In this document: piece by piece, positions 43,879-55,926 of the stretch
Layout of the letters: each line of letters begins with the position of its first letter
Position numbering within the stretch: the first letter of the stretch is position 1
Source: Odobenus rosmarus divergens
Lineage: Eukaryota; Chordata; Mammalia; Carnivora; Odobenidae
Direction of reading: 5' to 3'
Assembly (NCBI RefSeq): GCF_000321225.1
Contig: NW_004450584.1
Coordinates: 580,234 to 644,233, forward strand
Length of the DNA stretch: 64,000 bases
Notes under the pieces: generated by a model
The model's database searches: none
Seen by the model: only the letters and a program-made list of their open reading frames with translations
Told to the model about the DNA's origin: nothing
Position numbers and translations under genes: made by a program

Positions 43879-44095
43879 GAGGGGCTCCTGGTGGCTCAGT
43901 TAGTTAAGCGTCCACCTCTTGGTTTTGGTTCAGGTCATGAACTCATAGGCTGTGGGATAGAGCCACACATCAGCCTCCTCACTCAGCAGGGAGTCTGCTT
44001 GAAGATTCTCTCCCCCTGCCCTTCCCTCCCCCTCCCCCCACTAATACTCTCTCTCCTTCTCTCTATAAAATAAATAAATAATCTTTAAAAATAAT
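43879..44095 (+). mobile_element. CAN-SINE, plus strand, diverged
   Basis: 'aggggctcctggtggctcag' head, 'cctcttggttttggttcaggtcatga' body variant, CT-rich part and AAATAAATAAATAATC tail. Target duplication 'aataatgat' at 43870-43878 and 44096-44104. The body differs from the other SINEs and probably belongs to an older subfamily. Confidence 0.88.
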
Positions 44096-44104
44096 AATAA
44101 TGAT

Positions 44105-44419
44105 AAAATCAAGTTCCATAAGCTGTAAATGAAAAATTAGTTTGTGCCTATGTTCAAGAGGGAAGGTACCCCTCCCTACAAGTTTATAGAAGTGGAAATG
44201 GAGAGTTTCCTATTCTAAGCAGTTTGGAACAAGCTAGAAGAAACCAAGCATGATATGTAAATTTTGTATGAGCATGTCACTAATTACTCAGATGGCATTT
44301 AAGCATTAAGAAAACATAAATTACAATAAACCTGTACAACAGAAAAATGCAGTTAAGGGGTAAGTAAGGTAAAGGAAAAATTTCAGAAGGAAAACTCTGA
44401 GAAATGAAAATTCTATTAA
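44105..44419. other. Unique-looking sequence, no gene recognised
   Basis: About 315 bp of A-rich single-copy-like DNA without coding signal. Confidence 0.4.
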
Positions 44420-44905
44420 GATTTTTCACTCTCCCAACCAGTTTGTCTCCCCCTCCGATTCCCCCCCTTCATTTTTCCCTTCCTGCTACCTTCTTCTTCT
44501 TTTTTTTTTTTAACATAGAATGTATTATTTGTTTCAGAGGTACAGGTCTGTGATTCAACAGTCTTGCACAATTCACAGCACTCACCATAGCACATACCCT
44601 CCCCAATGTCTATCACCCAGCCACCCAATCCCTCCCATCCCCCACCACTCCAGCAACTGTTTGTTTCCTGAGATTAAGAATTCCTCATATCAGTGAGGTC
44701 ATATGATACATGTCTTTCTCTGATTGACTTATTTCACTCAGCATAACACCCTCCAGTTCCATCCACGTCATTACAAATGGCAAGATCTCATTCCTTTTGA
44801 TGGCTGCATAATATTCCATTGTGTATATATACCACAACTTCTTTATCCATTCACCTGTCAGTGGACATCTTGGCTCTTTCCACAGTTTGGCCATTGTTGT
44901 TTGTC
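44420..44905 (-). mobile_element. Chimeric L1 3' fragment, minus strand
   Basis: Two joined modules in reverse: a short piece of one L1 3' UTR ('gtttgtctccccctccgattcc...cttcctgctaccttcttc'), a T run, then another L1 3' UTR and ORF2 C-terminus ('gaatgtattatttgtttcagaggtacagg', 'aatattccattgtgtatat', 'cacagtttggccattg'). The frame 44685-44909 shows 'EYYAAIKRNEILPF'. The same join occurs at 56.16 kb. Confidence 0.88.
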
Positions 44906-46031
44906 CCATATTCTTAAAGTTGCACCCAGTTCACTGAACTAAATATTCCCCCCTGGCTTCTCAAGTTGTTATGATGGACTCTATTAAAGGGAAATACTAT
45001 CCTGAAGAGGGGCAAAACATTAGATATGATTATTGGAAACCAGGTCAGTCTTTTTTTTTTTCCATTTTTCCTCTGCTCATGTACCTACACACACTGGATT
45101 TTCCTCAACACATCATGCTTCCCCAAGTAGCGATGCTCCTGGTTACCTCCTGAGGGAAGTGAGGTGTTGGGAGACTTGAATATTTTGGTTTCCACCTGCA
45201 GGTAGTGTTTCTGAGATTATATACACAATTACAAGTATGCAGGAGAGCAGCAAATACCCCAGGGGATCCTTGAGCAAATAGGAAACCACAGAGAAGGTAA
45301 GTCCCTAGGCCTCTTGTAACTGATTTGTTTACCTCCATTGAATTGGATTTTGCTCAAAACAAGACTATGGGAGAAAATTACCCTAGTTATCCAGGACTTC
45401 ATTCTACTGGGTTGCTTGAATATGAATATGACCCATATTTTGCCCTGTCCTGGGGTCTCATTTATTTGGGATTGATTTTCTGACTCATCAACAAGAATCA
45501 TGTTCTTGTGAACCCTTACTGAATTTACATGAAGGTGGTAAAAATTTACTTTATCTGGTAGCAGCCACATCAGGAGGGGATATTTATCTTCTGGAGATTC
45601 ATAAGCATTCTGTCAGAATAAAAAGATATTTGACCTCATGAAACCTGGCCATCTTAGTTTTTGAATATTTTCTAATGATTTACACAAGTAATATATAAAG
45701 ATACTATTATTAAAAAGGCTTTTTAAAAATGCACAATCACAAGGATATAAGTGACTAGTGAAATCCACTTATTGCTCTCTCTTCCCACCTCCCTCGAGGT
45801 AATTACTGATAACAAATTGCTGTGTATCTTTCCAACCTTTTCTATTTGGTATACACAGATACGAGATTTCTCAATACTTCATTTGTAACTTGTATAAAAT
45901 AAATAGTTATTTTGGAATGATTTTTAGAAAGATTCAAAGAAAAGATGCAAGAAAAATAGAAAGAATTGCTATACACCAGCTTCATTTAATGTTAACCACG
46001 GTGTGTTTCTTAAAACTAAGAAATTAATATT
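44906..46031. other. Unique-looking sequence, no gene recognised
   Basis: About 1.1 kb without recognised L1/SINE text. Open frames up to 113 codons (45229-45570, minus) show no domain or splice pattern. The end (about 45900-46030) may be a decayed L1 3' piece ('cgattcaaagaaaagatgcaag' style), not assignable. Confidence 0.4.
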
Positions 46032-46042
46032 GGTATATTGCT

Positions 46043-46242
46043 TTTTAAAAATTTATTTTTTAAAGATTCCATTCATTTATTTGACAGAGAGAGACACAGC
46101 AAGAGAGGGAACACAAGCAGATTGGCGGAGGGAGAAGCAGACCTCCTGTGGAATAGGGAGCATGAATTGGGCCAATCCTGGGATTCTGGGATCACTACTC
46201 AAGCCGAAGGCAAGCCTAACGACTGAGCCACCCAGGCGCCCC
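46043..46242 (-). mobile_element. CAN-SINE, minus strand
   Basis: 'tttattttttaaagattccattcatttatttgacag' to 'tgagccacccaggcgcccc'. Target duplication 'ggtatattgct' at 46032-46042 and 46243-46253. Confidence 0.95.
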
Positions 46243-46596
46243 GGTATATTGCTATTGACTAAACTCCAGACTTCAGATGGATGTCACCAACCTCCCCACT
46301 ATTGTCAGGTTTTTCCTGTTCTAGGATTCAATCCAGGATACTCTGTTTCATTTAATTATCAGTTTCCTTATTCTCCTCTGATCCATTTGTTCATGACCTT
46401 GACACTTAACAAGAGTATTGGCCAGAAATTTAAGGATGATTACCATATCGATGATATTATGTCATATCAAGCAATACATAGCATCAACATGAGTTATCGG
46501 TGGTGTCTATTAACCTTTATCACTTAGTTAAGGTAGTGTTAGCCAGGATTTCTCCATTTTAAACTTACCATTTTTCCCTTTCCATACACTATTTTT

Positions 46597-46770
46597 ATTT
46601 TTTATTTTTTAAAGATTTTTATTTATTTATTTGAGAGGGAAAGGCAGAGAATCTCAGGCAGACCCCCGCTGAGTGTGGAGCCTGATGCAGGGCTAGATCC
46701 CATGACCCTGAGATCATGACCTGAGCAGAAACCAAGAGTCATATGGCCAACTGGGCCACCCAGGAGCCCC
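46597..46770 (-). mobile_element. CAN-SINE, minus strand (older type)
   Basis: 'tttttaaagatttttatttatttatttgagag' to 'tgggccacccaggagcccc', body 'gagcagaaaccaagagtcatatggcc'. Target duplications 'tccatacactattttt' (46581-46596) and 'tccacatcctattttt' (46771-46786) have diverged, as expected for an older insertion. Confidence 0.9.
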
Positions 46771-46805
46771 TCCACATCCTATTTTTTAAAAAAAGTGAAC
46801 CTCTA

Positions 46806-46997
46806 GGGGCACCTGAGTGGCTCAGTCGTTAAGCGTCTGCCTTCGGCTCTGGTCATGATCCTGGGGTCCTGGGATCGAGTCCCACATCGGTCCCCCCGCG
46901 CTGCAGGAAGCCTGCCTCTCCCTCCCCCACTCCCCCTGCTTGTGTTCCCTCTCTCGCTGTCTCTGTCAAATAAATAAATAAAATCTTAAAAAAAAAA
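46806..46997 (+). mobile_element. CAN-SINE, plus strand
   Basis: 'ggggcacctgagtggctcagtcgttaagcgtctgcc' head (shown only in part elsewhere), CT-rich body, AAATAAATAAATAAAATCTT. Target duplications 'gtgaacctcta' (46795-46805) and 'gtaaacctcta' (46998-47008). Three SINEs fall within 1 kb here. Confidence 0.95.
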
Positions 46998-47099
46998 GTA
47001 AACCTCTATGTCAGTCCACACTCAGAAGGATAAGGGCCTAAGCTCTACCTTCAGGAAGTGAGTATCTACATATTTATTATTTGGGATTCTATAAGGAAT

Positions 47100-47610
47100 T
47101 TTTGTCCCTTCCCTATTTATTTGTTAAACCATTTATCAGTATGGTCTCATGTATATCTATTTTAAACTTTGTGCTATCTTCCAACACCATGTTATTTATT
47201 CATTATGTAAATATCTAGGGGTAAGATTGCTTGTTTTTATGATAAGTCTTCTTTAATTTAATGAGAAATTGCAAAATTGCCTTTGAAAGTTCTGTACCAT
47301 TTTGCATTCCCACCTTGGCCAGCATTTAGTAAATGCTAATTATTTGGATTTTAGCCATTTTAAAAGATGTGTTGTGATATGTTATATAATTTAAATTTGA
47401 TTTGTATTACTCAAAGTGCTAACAGGTTTGATCATTTAATTGTTTTTGAGCAAAATTTCAAATCAAGTCTTTTGTATATATATTAATTATTTATAATTCA
47501 GACTTTTCATATGTTTTATACATAAGTTCTTCATCAGCTATGTGCTTTACAAATGTATTCCTCATTCTATGGCTTGAAATTATATTCTCTTAATAATGAC
47601 TTTTTAAAAA
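47100..47610 (-). mobile_element. Ancient L1 fragment, minus strand
   Basis: Reverse ORF2 C-terminal words: 'gcaaaattgcctttgaaagttctgtaccattttgcattcccacc', 'ttttagccattttaaaag', 'tcttcatcagctatgtgctttac'. Highly diverged. Confidence 0.65.
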
Positions 47611-48630
47611 CATCTTTAGCAGGATATAATTCAAATATTATGAAGTTCACTTACATAATGTGTACAATCAAATTGTTGTAGTATATTCAGAGTCATACAT
47701 CAATCATCACAATCTAATGTTAGTACATTTTTACCATTGCAAAAAGAAACCCATACTAAGTAACAGTCAATGTCCATCCTCCCTTTTCCCAGACATAGGT
47801 CATCACTAATGAAAATTCATGTCAATGAAATCATGCAATGTGAGCTTTTTTATAGCTTGCTTCTCTCACCTAGCATGTGTTCAAGGTTTGTGTATGTTGT
47901 AGCATAAATCAGCATTTCATTCCTTTTTATTGCCAAATAATATTTCATTGTATGTATGCCAAAGTTTGTTTACACAGTCATCACATTATGAGTATTTCGC
48001 TTCCACTTTGTGTGTATTATGCGTAATTTGCTATGAACAATCATATATTTTCACTGCTCTTGGATGTTTAAGAATGAAATTGCTGGATCAAATGGTAACT
48101 CTATGTCTAACATTTTGTGGATGTTTTCACATGGTTTTTCAGTGACCACACCATTTTCCAATTCCACCAGCACTGTACAAGGGTTACAATTACTTCACAT
48201 CTTTACAACATTTCTTGTCTGTTATTTTTTTTAAGATATTTATTTATTTATTCATTTATTTATTTGAGGGAGAGAGAATGAGAGACGGAGAGAGAGCACA
48301 TGAGAGGGGGGAGGGTCAGAGGGAGAAGCAGACTCCCTGCTGAGAAGGGAGCTCAATGTGGGACTCGATCCTGGGACTCCAGCATCATGACCTGAGCCGA
48401 AGGCAGTCGCTTAACCAACTGAACCACCCAGGCGCCCACTTGTCTGTTATTTTTGTCTTAGACATCCTAACGGGTATGGAGTGCCATTTCATTGTAGATT
48501 TGACTTGCATTTTCCTACTGACTAGTGATGGATGTTAAGCACCCTTTCAGTGCTTCTCTTACCGTTGTGTGTCTTCTTTAGAGAAATGCCTACTTCAATC
48601 TTTCAACCATTTTAGTGGGGTTCTTCAGCT
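47611..48630 (-). mobile_element. Ancient L1 3' end, minus strand
   Basis: 3' UTR ('agcaggatataattcaaatattatgaagttcac', 'accattgcaaaaagaaaccc') followed by ORF2 C-terminal words ('gaaattgctggatcaaatgg', 'ttttgtcttagacatcctaacggg'). A SINE interrupts it at 48230-48438. Confidence 0.75.
48230..48438 (-). mobile_element. CAN-SINE, minus strand
   Basis: 'tttaagatatttatttatttattc...gag' to 'tgaaccacccaggcgcccac'. Target duplication 'cttgtctgttattttt' at 48214-48229 and 48439-48454 (16 of 16). Confidence 0.95.
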
Positions 48631-48639
48631 TTATTATTC

Positions 48640-49815
48640 TTTCTAGATGTAATGAGAAACAGATACAATGATATATATTTAAAGGGCACAATGCAATCAT
48701 TTGATAAACATATACATTATGAAATGATCACCAAGATGAAGATAATTAACATACCCATCATCTCACAAGTTAAATCTTTTGTGGCTGTGGGTGAGAATGC
48801 TCAGTATATCAGCAAATTACTCTCTTAGTCCCAGCAAACTTCAAGTACTCAATGCCATATTAGCAGTACATTGTCGTCAGAACTTGTTCATCTTAAGTGG
48901 AAGTTTGTACTTGGACATTCACCTCCCTGTTTTCCCCTCCACCTGGCTCTGACAGCCATCCTTTTTTTCTCTCTTTATAAAATCAGCTTTAAAGAATCTA
49001 CTTATACTAAACAGTTTGTTTCTATCTGGCTTATTTCACTTAGCATAGTGCCTTGTAATTTATGTTGTCAAAAATGACAGGATTTCCTTTTTTTATTGCT
49101 TAATACTGTGTGTGTGTGTAACCACATTTTCTTTATCCATTCATATGTTGAAGGACCCTTAGGTTATTTCCATATTTGGCTACTATGAAAAATGCTGCAA
49201 TAAACATGAAAGTGTAGATATTTCTGTAAGATGCTGATTTTGTTTCATTTGGATAATTGCTTGATCACATATTAGTTCCAATTTTAATTTTTTGAAGAAG
49301 CCACATGGTTTACATACTGGTTTTACCAATTTACATTTCTACCAACAGTGCAGAAATGTTGACTTATCTCAATATCCCTCAATAATGGACATGTTAGCAA
49401 GTGTGAGGAAATATCTATTTGAAATTTTGATTTGCAATTTCCTGATAGTGATATTTAGTGATATTGAGCATCTTTTCAAGAGCCTGTTACTTGTTTGGAT
49501 GACTTCTTAAAAAAAAAAAAACTAGGGGCGCCTGGGTGGCTCAGTCAGTTAAGCATCTGGCTTCAGCTCAGGTCATGATCCCAGGGTCCTGGGATCAAGT
49601 CCTGCATTGGGCTCTCTGCTCAGCGGGGAATCTGCTTCTCCCTCTGCCCACCCCCCCACTCATGCTTATTCTCTCTCTCAAATAAATAAATAAATAAAAT
49701 CGTTTTTAAAAATCTATTGAAATTCTTTGCCCATCTGTAATTGGAATATTTGTTTTTGTTTGTTTTGTCATTGAGTTGTATATGTTCCTTATATATGTTG
49801 AATAATAACTTCTTA
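48640..49815 (-). mobile_element. Ancient L1 3' end and ORF2 C-terminus, minus strand
   Basis: 'gagaatgctcagtatatcagcaaa', 'ctatctggcttatttcacttagcatag', 'tatccattcatatgttgaagg', 'aataaacatgaaagtgtagatatttc', 'caccaacagtgcagaaatg' occur in the reversed order of an old L1 3' end. A SINE lies at about 49525-49710. Confidence 0.78.
49525..49710 (+). mobile_element. CAN-SINE, plus strand
   Basis: 'ggggcgcctgggtggctcag' to AAATAAATAAATAAATAAAATC. No clear target duplication because both flanks are A-rich or decayed. Confidence 0.9.
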
Positions 49816-52655
49816 TCATTGAGTTTTGATTTGCATTTTCCTGATAATAAATGATGTTCAGTATCTTTTTGTGTCTGTTGGCAATCTATGTTTTCTTTGG
49901 AACAATGTCTATTCATGTTTTCTGTCCATGTTTAAATTGGGTTATTCCACTTTTGGGATATTGAGTTTTACATGTTTTTTTATGTTTTGGATACTAACAC
50001 TTTATAAGATATGTCATTTGCAAATATCTTCCCATTCCATAGGTTGCATTTTAGTTTTCTTGACTGTTTCCTTCACTGTGCAGAAGCTTTTTATCTTGAT
50101 GAAGTCCCAATTGTTCATTTTTGCTTTTGTTTCCCTTGCCTCTGGAGATGTATCTAGAAAGAAGTTGCTATGGCCAATGACAAAAAAGGTTACTGCCTGT
50201 GTTCTTCTCCAGGATTTTGATGGGTTCCCATCTCACATTTAGGTCTTTATTGCATTTTGAGTTTCTTTTGTGTATGGTATAAGAAATTGGCCCAGTTTCA
50301 TTCTTTTACATGTTGCTGTCTAGTTTTCCCAACACCATTTGTTGAAGAGACTATTTTTTCCCATTGTATATTCTTTCCTGTTTTTTTTTGAAGATTGCTT
50401 GACTATATAGGTGTACGTTCATTTCTGGGTTTTCCATTCTGTTGATCTATTTGTCTATTTTTGTGCCAGTACCAACTGTTTTGACTACTACAACTTTGTA
50501 ATATAACTTGTAGTCCAGAATTGTGATGCCTCCAACTTTGCTTTTCTTTTTCAGGGTTGCCTTGGCTATTCAGGGTCTTTTGTGGTTCAATACAAATTTT
50601 AGGATTGTTTGTTCTAGCTCTGTGAAAAATGCTGTATTTTGATATGGATTACATTAAGTGTGTAGATTGCTTTGGGTAGTACAGACATTTTAACAATATT
50701 TTTTCTTCCAACCCAGGAGCATGGAATAGCTTCCCATTTCTTTGCATCCTTTCTAATTTCCTTCATCAGTATTTTATAGTTTTCAGAATACAACTGTTCA
50801 CCTCTTTGTTAGGTTGATTCCTAGGTAACTTATGGTTTTTGGTGCAATTGCAAATGGGATTGATTCCTTGATTTCTATTTCTGCAGCTTGTTATTGGTGT
50901 ATAGATATGAAACAGATTTATGTATGTTGGTTTTGTATCCTATGATTTTACTGAGTTTGTGTATCAGTTCTAGCTATTTTTTGGTAGAGTCTTTCAGGTT
51001 TTCTACATAGAGTATCATGTCATATGCCAATAGTGAGTTTGCCTTCTTCCTTGCTGATTTGGATGCCTTTTATTTCTTTGTTGAGGGTTTTTATCAAGTT
51101 GTCAAATGCTTATTCTGCATCTATTGAGAGGATCATAAGCTTCTCCTCCTTTCTTTTATTAATGTGGTGTATCATGTTGATTGATTTGCAGATATTGAAC
51201 CACCCCTTCAGGCCAGGAATAAATCCCACTTGGTCATGATGAATGATCTTTTAATATACTGTTGGATTCAATTTGCTAGTATCTTATTGAGAATTTTTGC
51301 ATCCATGTTCATTACGAATATTAGCCTGTAGTTCTCTTTTTTAGTCGAGTCTTTCATTTTGGTATCAGGGTAATATTGGCTTCATAGAATGAATTTAGAT
51401 GTTTTCCTTCCTCTTCTATTTTTTGGAACAGTTTGAGAAGAGTAGTTTTAAACTCTTCTTTAAACATTTGGTAGAATTCCCCCAGGAAGCCATCTGGTCC
51501 TGAACTTCTGTTTGTGGGGAGATTTTTGATTACTGATTCAATTTCCTTGATGCTTATCAGTCTGTTCAAGTTTCTTATTTCTTCCTGTTTCGTTTTGGTT
51601 GTTTTTTGTTTGTAGGAATTCATCCATTTCTTCCAGGCTGTCCAATTTGTTGGCATGTAGTTTTTCATAATATTCTTTTATAATTGTTTGAATTTCTGTG
51701 GCACTCATAGTTATTTCTCCTCTCTTCTGTGTGATTTAATTTATTTGGGTCCTTTCTCATTTTTTTTTTCAATAAGTCTGGCTAGAGCCTTATCAATTTC
51801 ATTAATTTTTTCAAAGAACCAGTTCCTGGCTTCATTGATCTGTTCTTTTTTTTTGTTGTTTGTTTCTATATCATTTATTTCTGCTCGAATCTATTATTTC
51901 CCTTCTTCTGCTGGCTTTAGATTTCATTTGTTATTCTTTTTCTAGCTCCTTTAGTGTAAGGTTACATTGTTTATTTGAGATTTTTCTTGCTTTTTCTTAA
52001 GATAGGCCTATATCTCTATATACTTCCCTCTGATGATGATTTTTGCTGCATCCCAAAGGTTTTGGAACATTGTATTTTCATTGTCATTTGTTTCCATGTA
52101 TTTTTTTTTTATTTCTTCTTTGATTTCCTAGTTGACCCATTCATGCTTTAGTAGCATGTCATTTAACCTCCACATATTGATGGTCTTTCCAATTTTTTCT
52201 TGTGTTTGACTTCTAGTTTCATAATGCTGTGGGAAGAAAAGATGCATGGTATGATCTCAATTTTTTTGTGCTTGTTGAGGCCTGTTTTGTGACCTAGAGT
52301 GATATATTCTGGAGAACATCCCATGTGCAGTTGAAAAGAATGTGTATTCTGCTGCTTTAGGATGAAATGTTCTGAATGTATCTGCTAAGTCCATCTGGTC
52401 CAGTGTGTCATTCAAAACCTTTGTTTCCTTGCTGATTTTCTGCTTAGATGATCTGTCCATTGATGTAAGTGAGGTGTTAAACTGCCCTACTATTACTGTA
52501 TTATAAATGAGATCCTTTATATTTATTATTAATTGATTTATATATTTAGGTGCTCTGATGTTGGGAGCATAAGTATTTACAATTGTAAGAGCTTCTTTTT
52601 GGATAGCCCCTTTTATTATGATATAGTGCTCTTCATCTCTTATTGCAGTCTTTGG
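49816..52655 (-). mobile_element. Older L1 ORF2 nearly complete, minus strand
   Basis: Reverse-order ORF2: C-terminus at 49820-50200 ('ctgtgcagaagctttttatcttgatgaag'), post-RT to 50800, RT at about 50880-51500 (frame 51354-51668 has '[20 protein letters not shown]'), endonuclease at 52200-52600 ('DRSSKQKISKETKVLNDTLD' at 52257-52460). The left part abuts the ancient L1 near 49.8 kb; the right part is cut by the young L1 at 52.66 kb. Many frameshifts. Confidence 0.85.
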
Positions 52656-53406
52656 GTTTTTTTTTTTTTAATTTTATTTTATTATGATATGTTAGTCACC
52701 ATACAATACATCATTAGTTTTTGATGTGGTGATCCACGATCCATTGTTTTCTTATAACACCCAGTGCTCCATACAGTACGAGCCCTCCTCAATACCCATC
52801 ACTGGGCTAACATAACCTCCCACTCCCTTCCCCTCTAGAACCCTCAGGTTGTTTCTCAGAGTCCATAGTCTCTCATGGTTTGTCTCCCCCTCCGATTTCT
52901 CCCTTCTTCATTTTTCCCTTCCTTCTCCTAATGTCCTCCATGCTATTCCTTATGTTTCACAAATAAGTGAAACCATATGATAATTGACTTTCTCTGCTTG
53001 AGTTATTTCACTTAGCATAATCTCCTCCAGTCCCATCCATGTTGATGTAAAAATTGGGTATTCATCCTTTCTGAAGGCTGAGTAATATTCCATCGTATAT
53101 ATGGACCACATCTTCTTTATCCATTCATCTGTTGAAGGGCATCTCAGCTCTTTCCACAGTTTGGCTACTGCAGACATTGCTGCTATGAACATTGGGGTGC
53201 ATATGGCCCTTCTTTTCACTACATCTGTGTGTTTGGGGTAAATAACCAGGAATGCAATTGCTGGGTCATAGGGTAGCTCTATTTTTAATTTTTTGAGGAA
53301 ACTCCACACTGTTTTCCTAAGTGGCTGTACCAACTTGCATTCCCACCAACAGTGTAAGAGGGTTCCCCTTTCTCCACAACCTCTCCAACATTTGTTGTTT
53401 TTTGCC
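52656..53406 (-). mobile_element. Young 5'-truncated L1 3' end, minus strand
   Basis: Poly(T), then 3' UTR ('gttagtcaccatacaatacatcattag', 'cctccactcccttcccctctag'-type text), and the ORF2 C-terminus, readable as one long minus frame at 52950-53447 ('[20 protein letters not shown]', 'EYYSAFRKDEYPIFTSTWMG'). Closely similar to the 3' end at 26.2-27.0 kb. Confidence 0.9.
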
Positions 53407-53409
53407 TCA

Positions 53410-54251
53410 CCAAGACATATTTTATTTAAATTTGTGAAATATAACAAAAAGAAAAAAAATCTTTCTTTAGATTTTTATTTATTTATTTATGAGAGACAGA
53501 GAGAGAAGGGAAGGCAGAGGCAGAGGGAGAAGTGGACACAGGGCTCCATCCCAGGACCCTGTGATCATGACCTGAGCCGAAAGCAGACGCTTAACCATCT
53601 GAGCCAGCCAGGTGCCCAAGGAAAAAAAAAACTCTTAAAAAGAGCAAGAAAAAAGAAGTCCCTCACTTACAAGGAAAGACCCATCATGCTAGCTGCAGAT
53701 CTCTCAACAGAAACGTGTCAAGCCAGAAGGGAGTGGTTGATATGCTCAGTGTGCTGAGTGGGAAAAATCTGCAGTCAAGAGTACTTTATCCAGCAAAGCT
53801 GTCACTCGGAATAGAAGCAGAGGTAAAGAGTTTCCCAGACAAACAAAAACTAACAGAGTTCATGAACACTAAACCAGCCTGCAAGAAATATTAAAGGGAC
53901 TTTTTGAGCGGGAACGAAAGACCAAAAGTAACAAACACTAGAAAGGAACACAGAAATCTCCAGAAGCAACAACAAAACAAGGAATGAAATGGCAGTAAAT
54001 ACATATCTATCAATAATGACTCTGAACATAAATGGACTAAACCCTTCAATCAAAAGACACAAGGTGTCAAAATCAATAAGAAAACAAGACCCATGTATGT
54101 GCTGCCTCTAAGACAGTCATATTAGACATAAAGACACCTGCAGATTGAAATTGAGGGGTTGGAGAAACATTTATCATGCAAATGGACAATAAAAGAAAGC
54201 CAGAGTAGCAATACCTATATCAGACAAACTAGATTTTAAACCAAAGACTGT
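53410..54251 (+). mobile_element. L1 ORF1 C-terminus and ORF2 N-terminus, plus strand
   Basis: 'agacatattttatttaaatttgtgaaatataac', 'gccagaagggagtggttg', 'ctttatccagcaaagctgtcactcgg', then ORF2 start 'tatctatcaataatgactctgaacataaatgg'. Ends in the endonuclease at a SINE. Decayed, with stops in every frame. Confidence 0.8.
53458..53617 (-). mobile_element. CAN-SINE, minus strand, shortened
   Basis: 'ctttagatttttatttatttatttatgag' to 'gagccagccaggtgccc'. About 160 bp; the middle CT/GA part is reduced. Flanks are A-rich ('aaaaagaaaaaaaa' on the left, 'aaggaaaaaaaaaa' on the right). Confidence 0.88.
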
Positions 54252-54450
54252 GGGGCGCCTGGGTGACTCAGTTGGTTAAGCATTTGCCTTCAGCACAGGT
54301 AATGATCCCAGAGTCCTGGGATCGAGTCCTGCATAAAGCTTCTTGCTCAGAGGGGAGTCTGTTTCTACCTCTGCCTGCTGCTCCCCCTGCTTGTGCATGC
54401 ACTATCTCTCTTTGACAAAAAAGAAAAAAGAAAGAAAGAAAAAAAGAAAT
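54252..54450 (+). mobile_element. CAN-SINE, plus strand
   Basis: 'ggggcgcctgggtgactcag' to an A-rich tail with GAAAGAAAGAAA units. It ends almost directly before the 5' end of the next L1. Confidence 0.9.
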
Positions 54451-55315
54451 ACTTAAAAAAAGAAAACCCAGGGGGGAGAAAGAAAAGATGGCAGAGGAGT
54501 AGGGGATCCTATTCCAACTGGTCCCCAGAATTGAGCTGGATATCTACCAGACCACTCTGAGCACCCACGAAATCAGCCTGAGATGTAGGAAGATCTGGAT
54601 CTCTACAAACAGAATATCGCAGGCAGTTGGTTTTGAGGTATGAAGTGGGGAGCTGTGATTCCATGGGCAGATATTGGAGGATAAAGGGCAGCAGGAGGGA
54701 GCCTGGCTGTGGGGATCCTACACCTCTGGTGAGCAATAGCCTCCTGTGCTAGGGACGGGGAACAGACTCGCAGACCAGTAGCAGTGGGGAAAGGACTTTA
54801 GATGGAAACTGGAGCTGTGGGGCAATCCATGTGAACTGGGAGCTGCTGGCAGTTTTAGAAGCACAAAGGGCAGAGACGTGCCCCGACCTGGAGGAAGGAC
54901 TGGGAGCACTGCGGAGGGGCGCACAACCCAGGATACTGCAGTTTATAGCAGCACAGACAGAAATGGAGATAGTGTGGCCTGAAGAGCTCACAGAACAGGC
55001 TGCGATCTCTCTGCTCTGAGGCAGAGGGTTGGAAATGGTCTCTTCTGCTCTGACTCTCGGAAGAGACGCAGAAAGCCACCAGGGGAAAAAAGCCCCAAAT
55101 ACGTTCCCACTGAGCCCATCCCCCCCACAGGGGGCAGGGCAACTCCGCCCAAACAAGGTTGCTTGAGTAAAAGCGCAGCAGGCCCCTCTCCCAGAAGACA
55201 GACTGGGAAAACAAGAGGCCAGAAACCCTAAGGTTCCTATAAAACAGGTGCTTCTTACTTGGGTTGTGGTCAATAATTTGAACTCTGTACATTCCCTCAA
55301 CCACCCCTCAACAGA

Positions 55316-55783
55316 ATGACTAGGACGAGGAACCTCCAAAATAGGAAAGACTCAGAGATTATGACTTATGCTGCAGATTTACAAATGGATGCAGATATAA
55401 CCAAGATGTCGGAGATGGAATTGAGGCTAACAATTGTGAAGACAATGGCTAGAATGGAGAAATCAATTAATGGCAACATACAGTCTCTAAGGGCAGAAAT
55501 GAAAACTGAATTGGCAGAACTTAAAAATGCTATAAATGAGATCCAATCCAATCTAGATAATCTAACAGCTAGGGTAACTGAGGCAGAAGAACGAATAAGC
55601 GACCTGGAAGACAATATAATAAATAAAAAGGAAAAAGAGGACACCAGGGAAAAACAACTCAGAATCCATGAAAATAGAATCAGAGAAATAAGTGACACTA
55701 TGAAGTGTTCCAATGTCAGAATTATTGGAATCCCAGAGGCAGTGGAGAGAGAGGACTGGAAGATATATTTGAGCAAGTGGTAG
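55316..55783 (+). pseudogene. L1 ORF1 N-terminal part
   Basis: 'MTRTRNLQNRKDSEIMTYAA' start, coiled coil ('NLDNLTARVTEAEERISDLE'), entry to the RRM ('VRIIGIPEAVE'). A frameshift at about 55765 moves the continuation ('GLEDIFEQVVAENFPNLG') to another frame; after the nested insertion the ORF1 C-terminus ('LYLVRLSFRMDGEMQSFQDW') resumes at about 56830. Confidence 0.9.
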
Positions 55784-55926
55784 CTGAGAACTTCCCTAAT
55801 CTGGGAAATGAAACAAACATTCACGTCCTAGAGGCAGAGAGACCCCTCCCAAGATCAAGGAAAACAGGCCACACCCTGGCATGTAATAGTAAAACTCACA
55901 AATCTTAGAAACAAGGAAACCATCTT

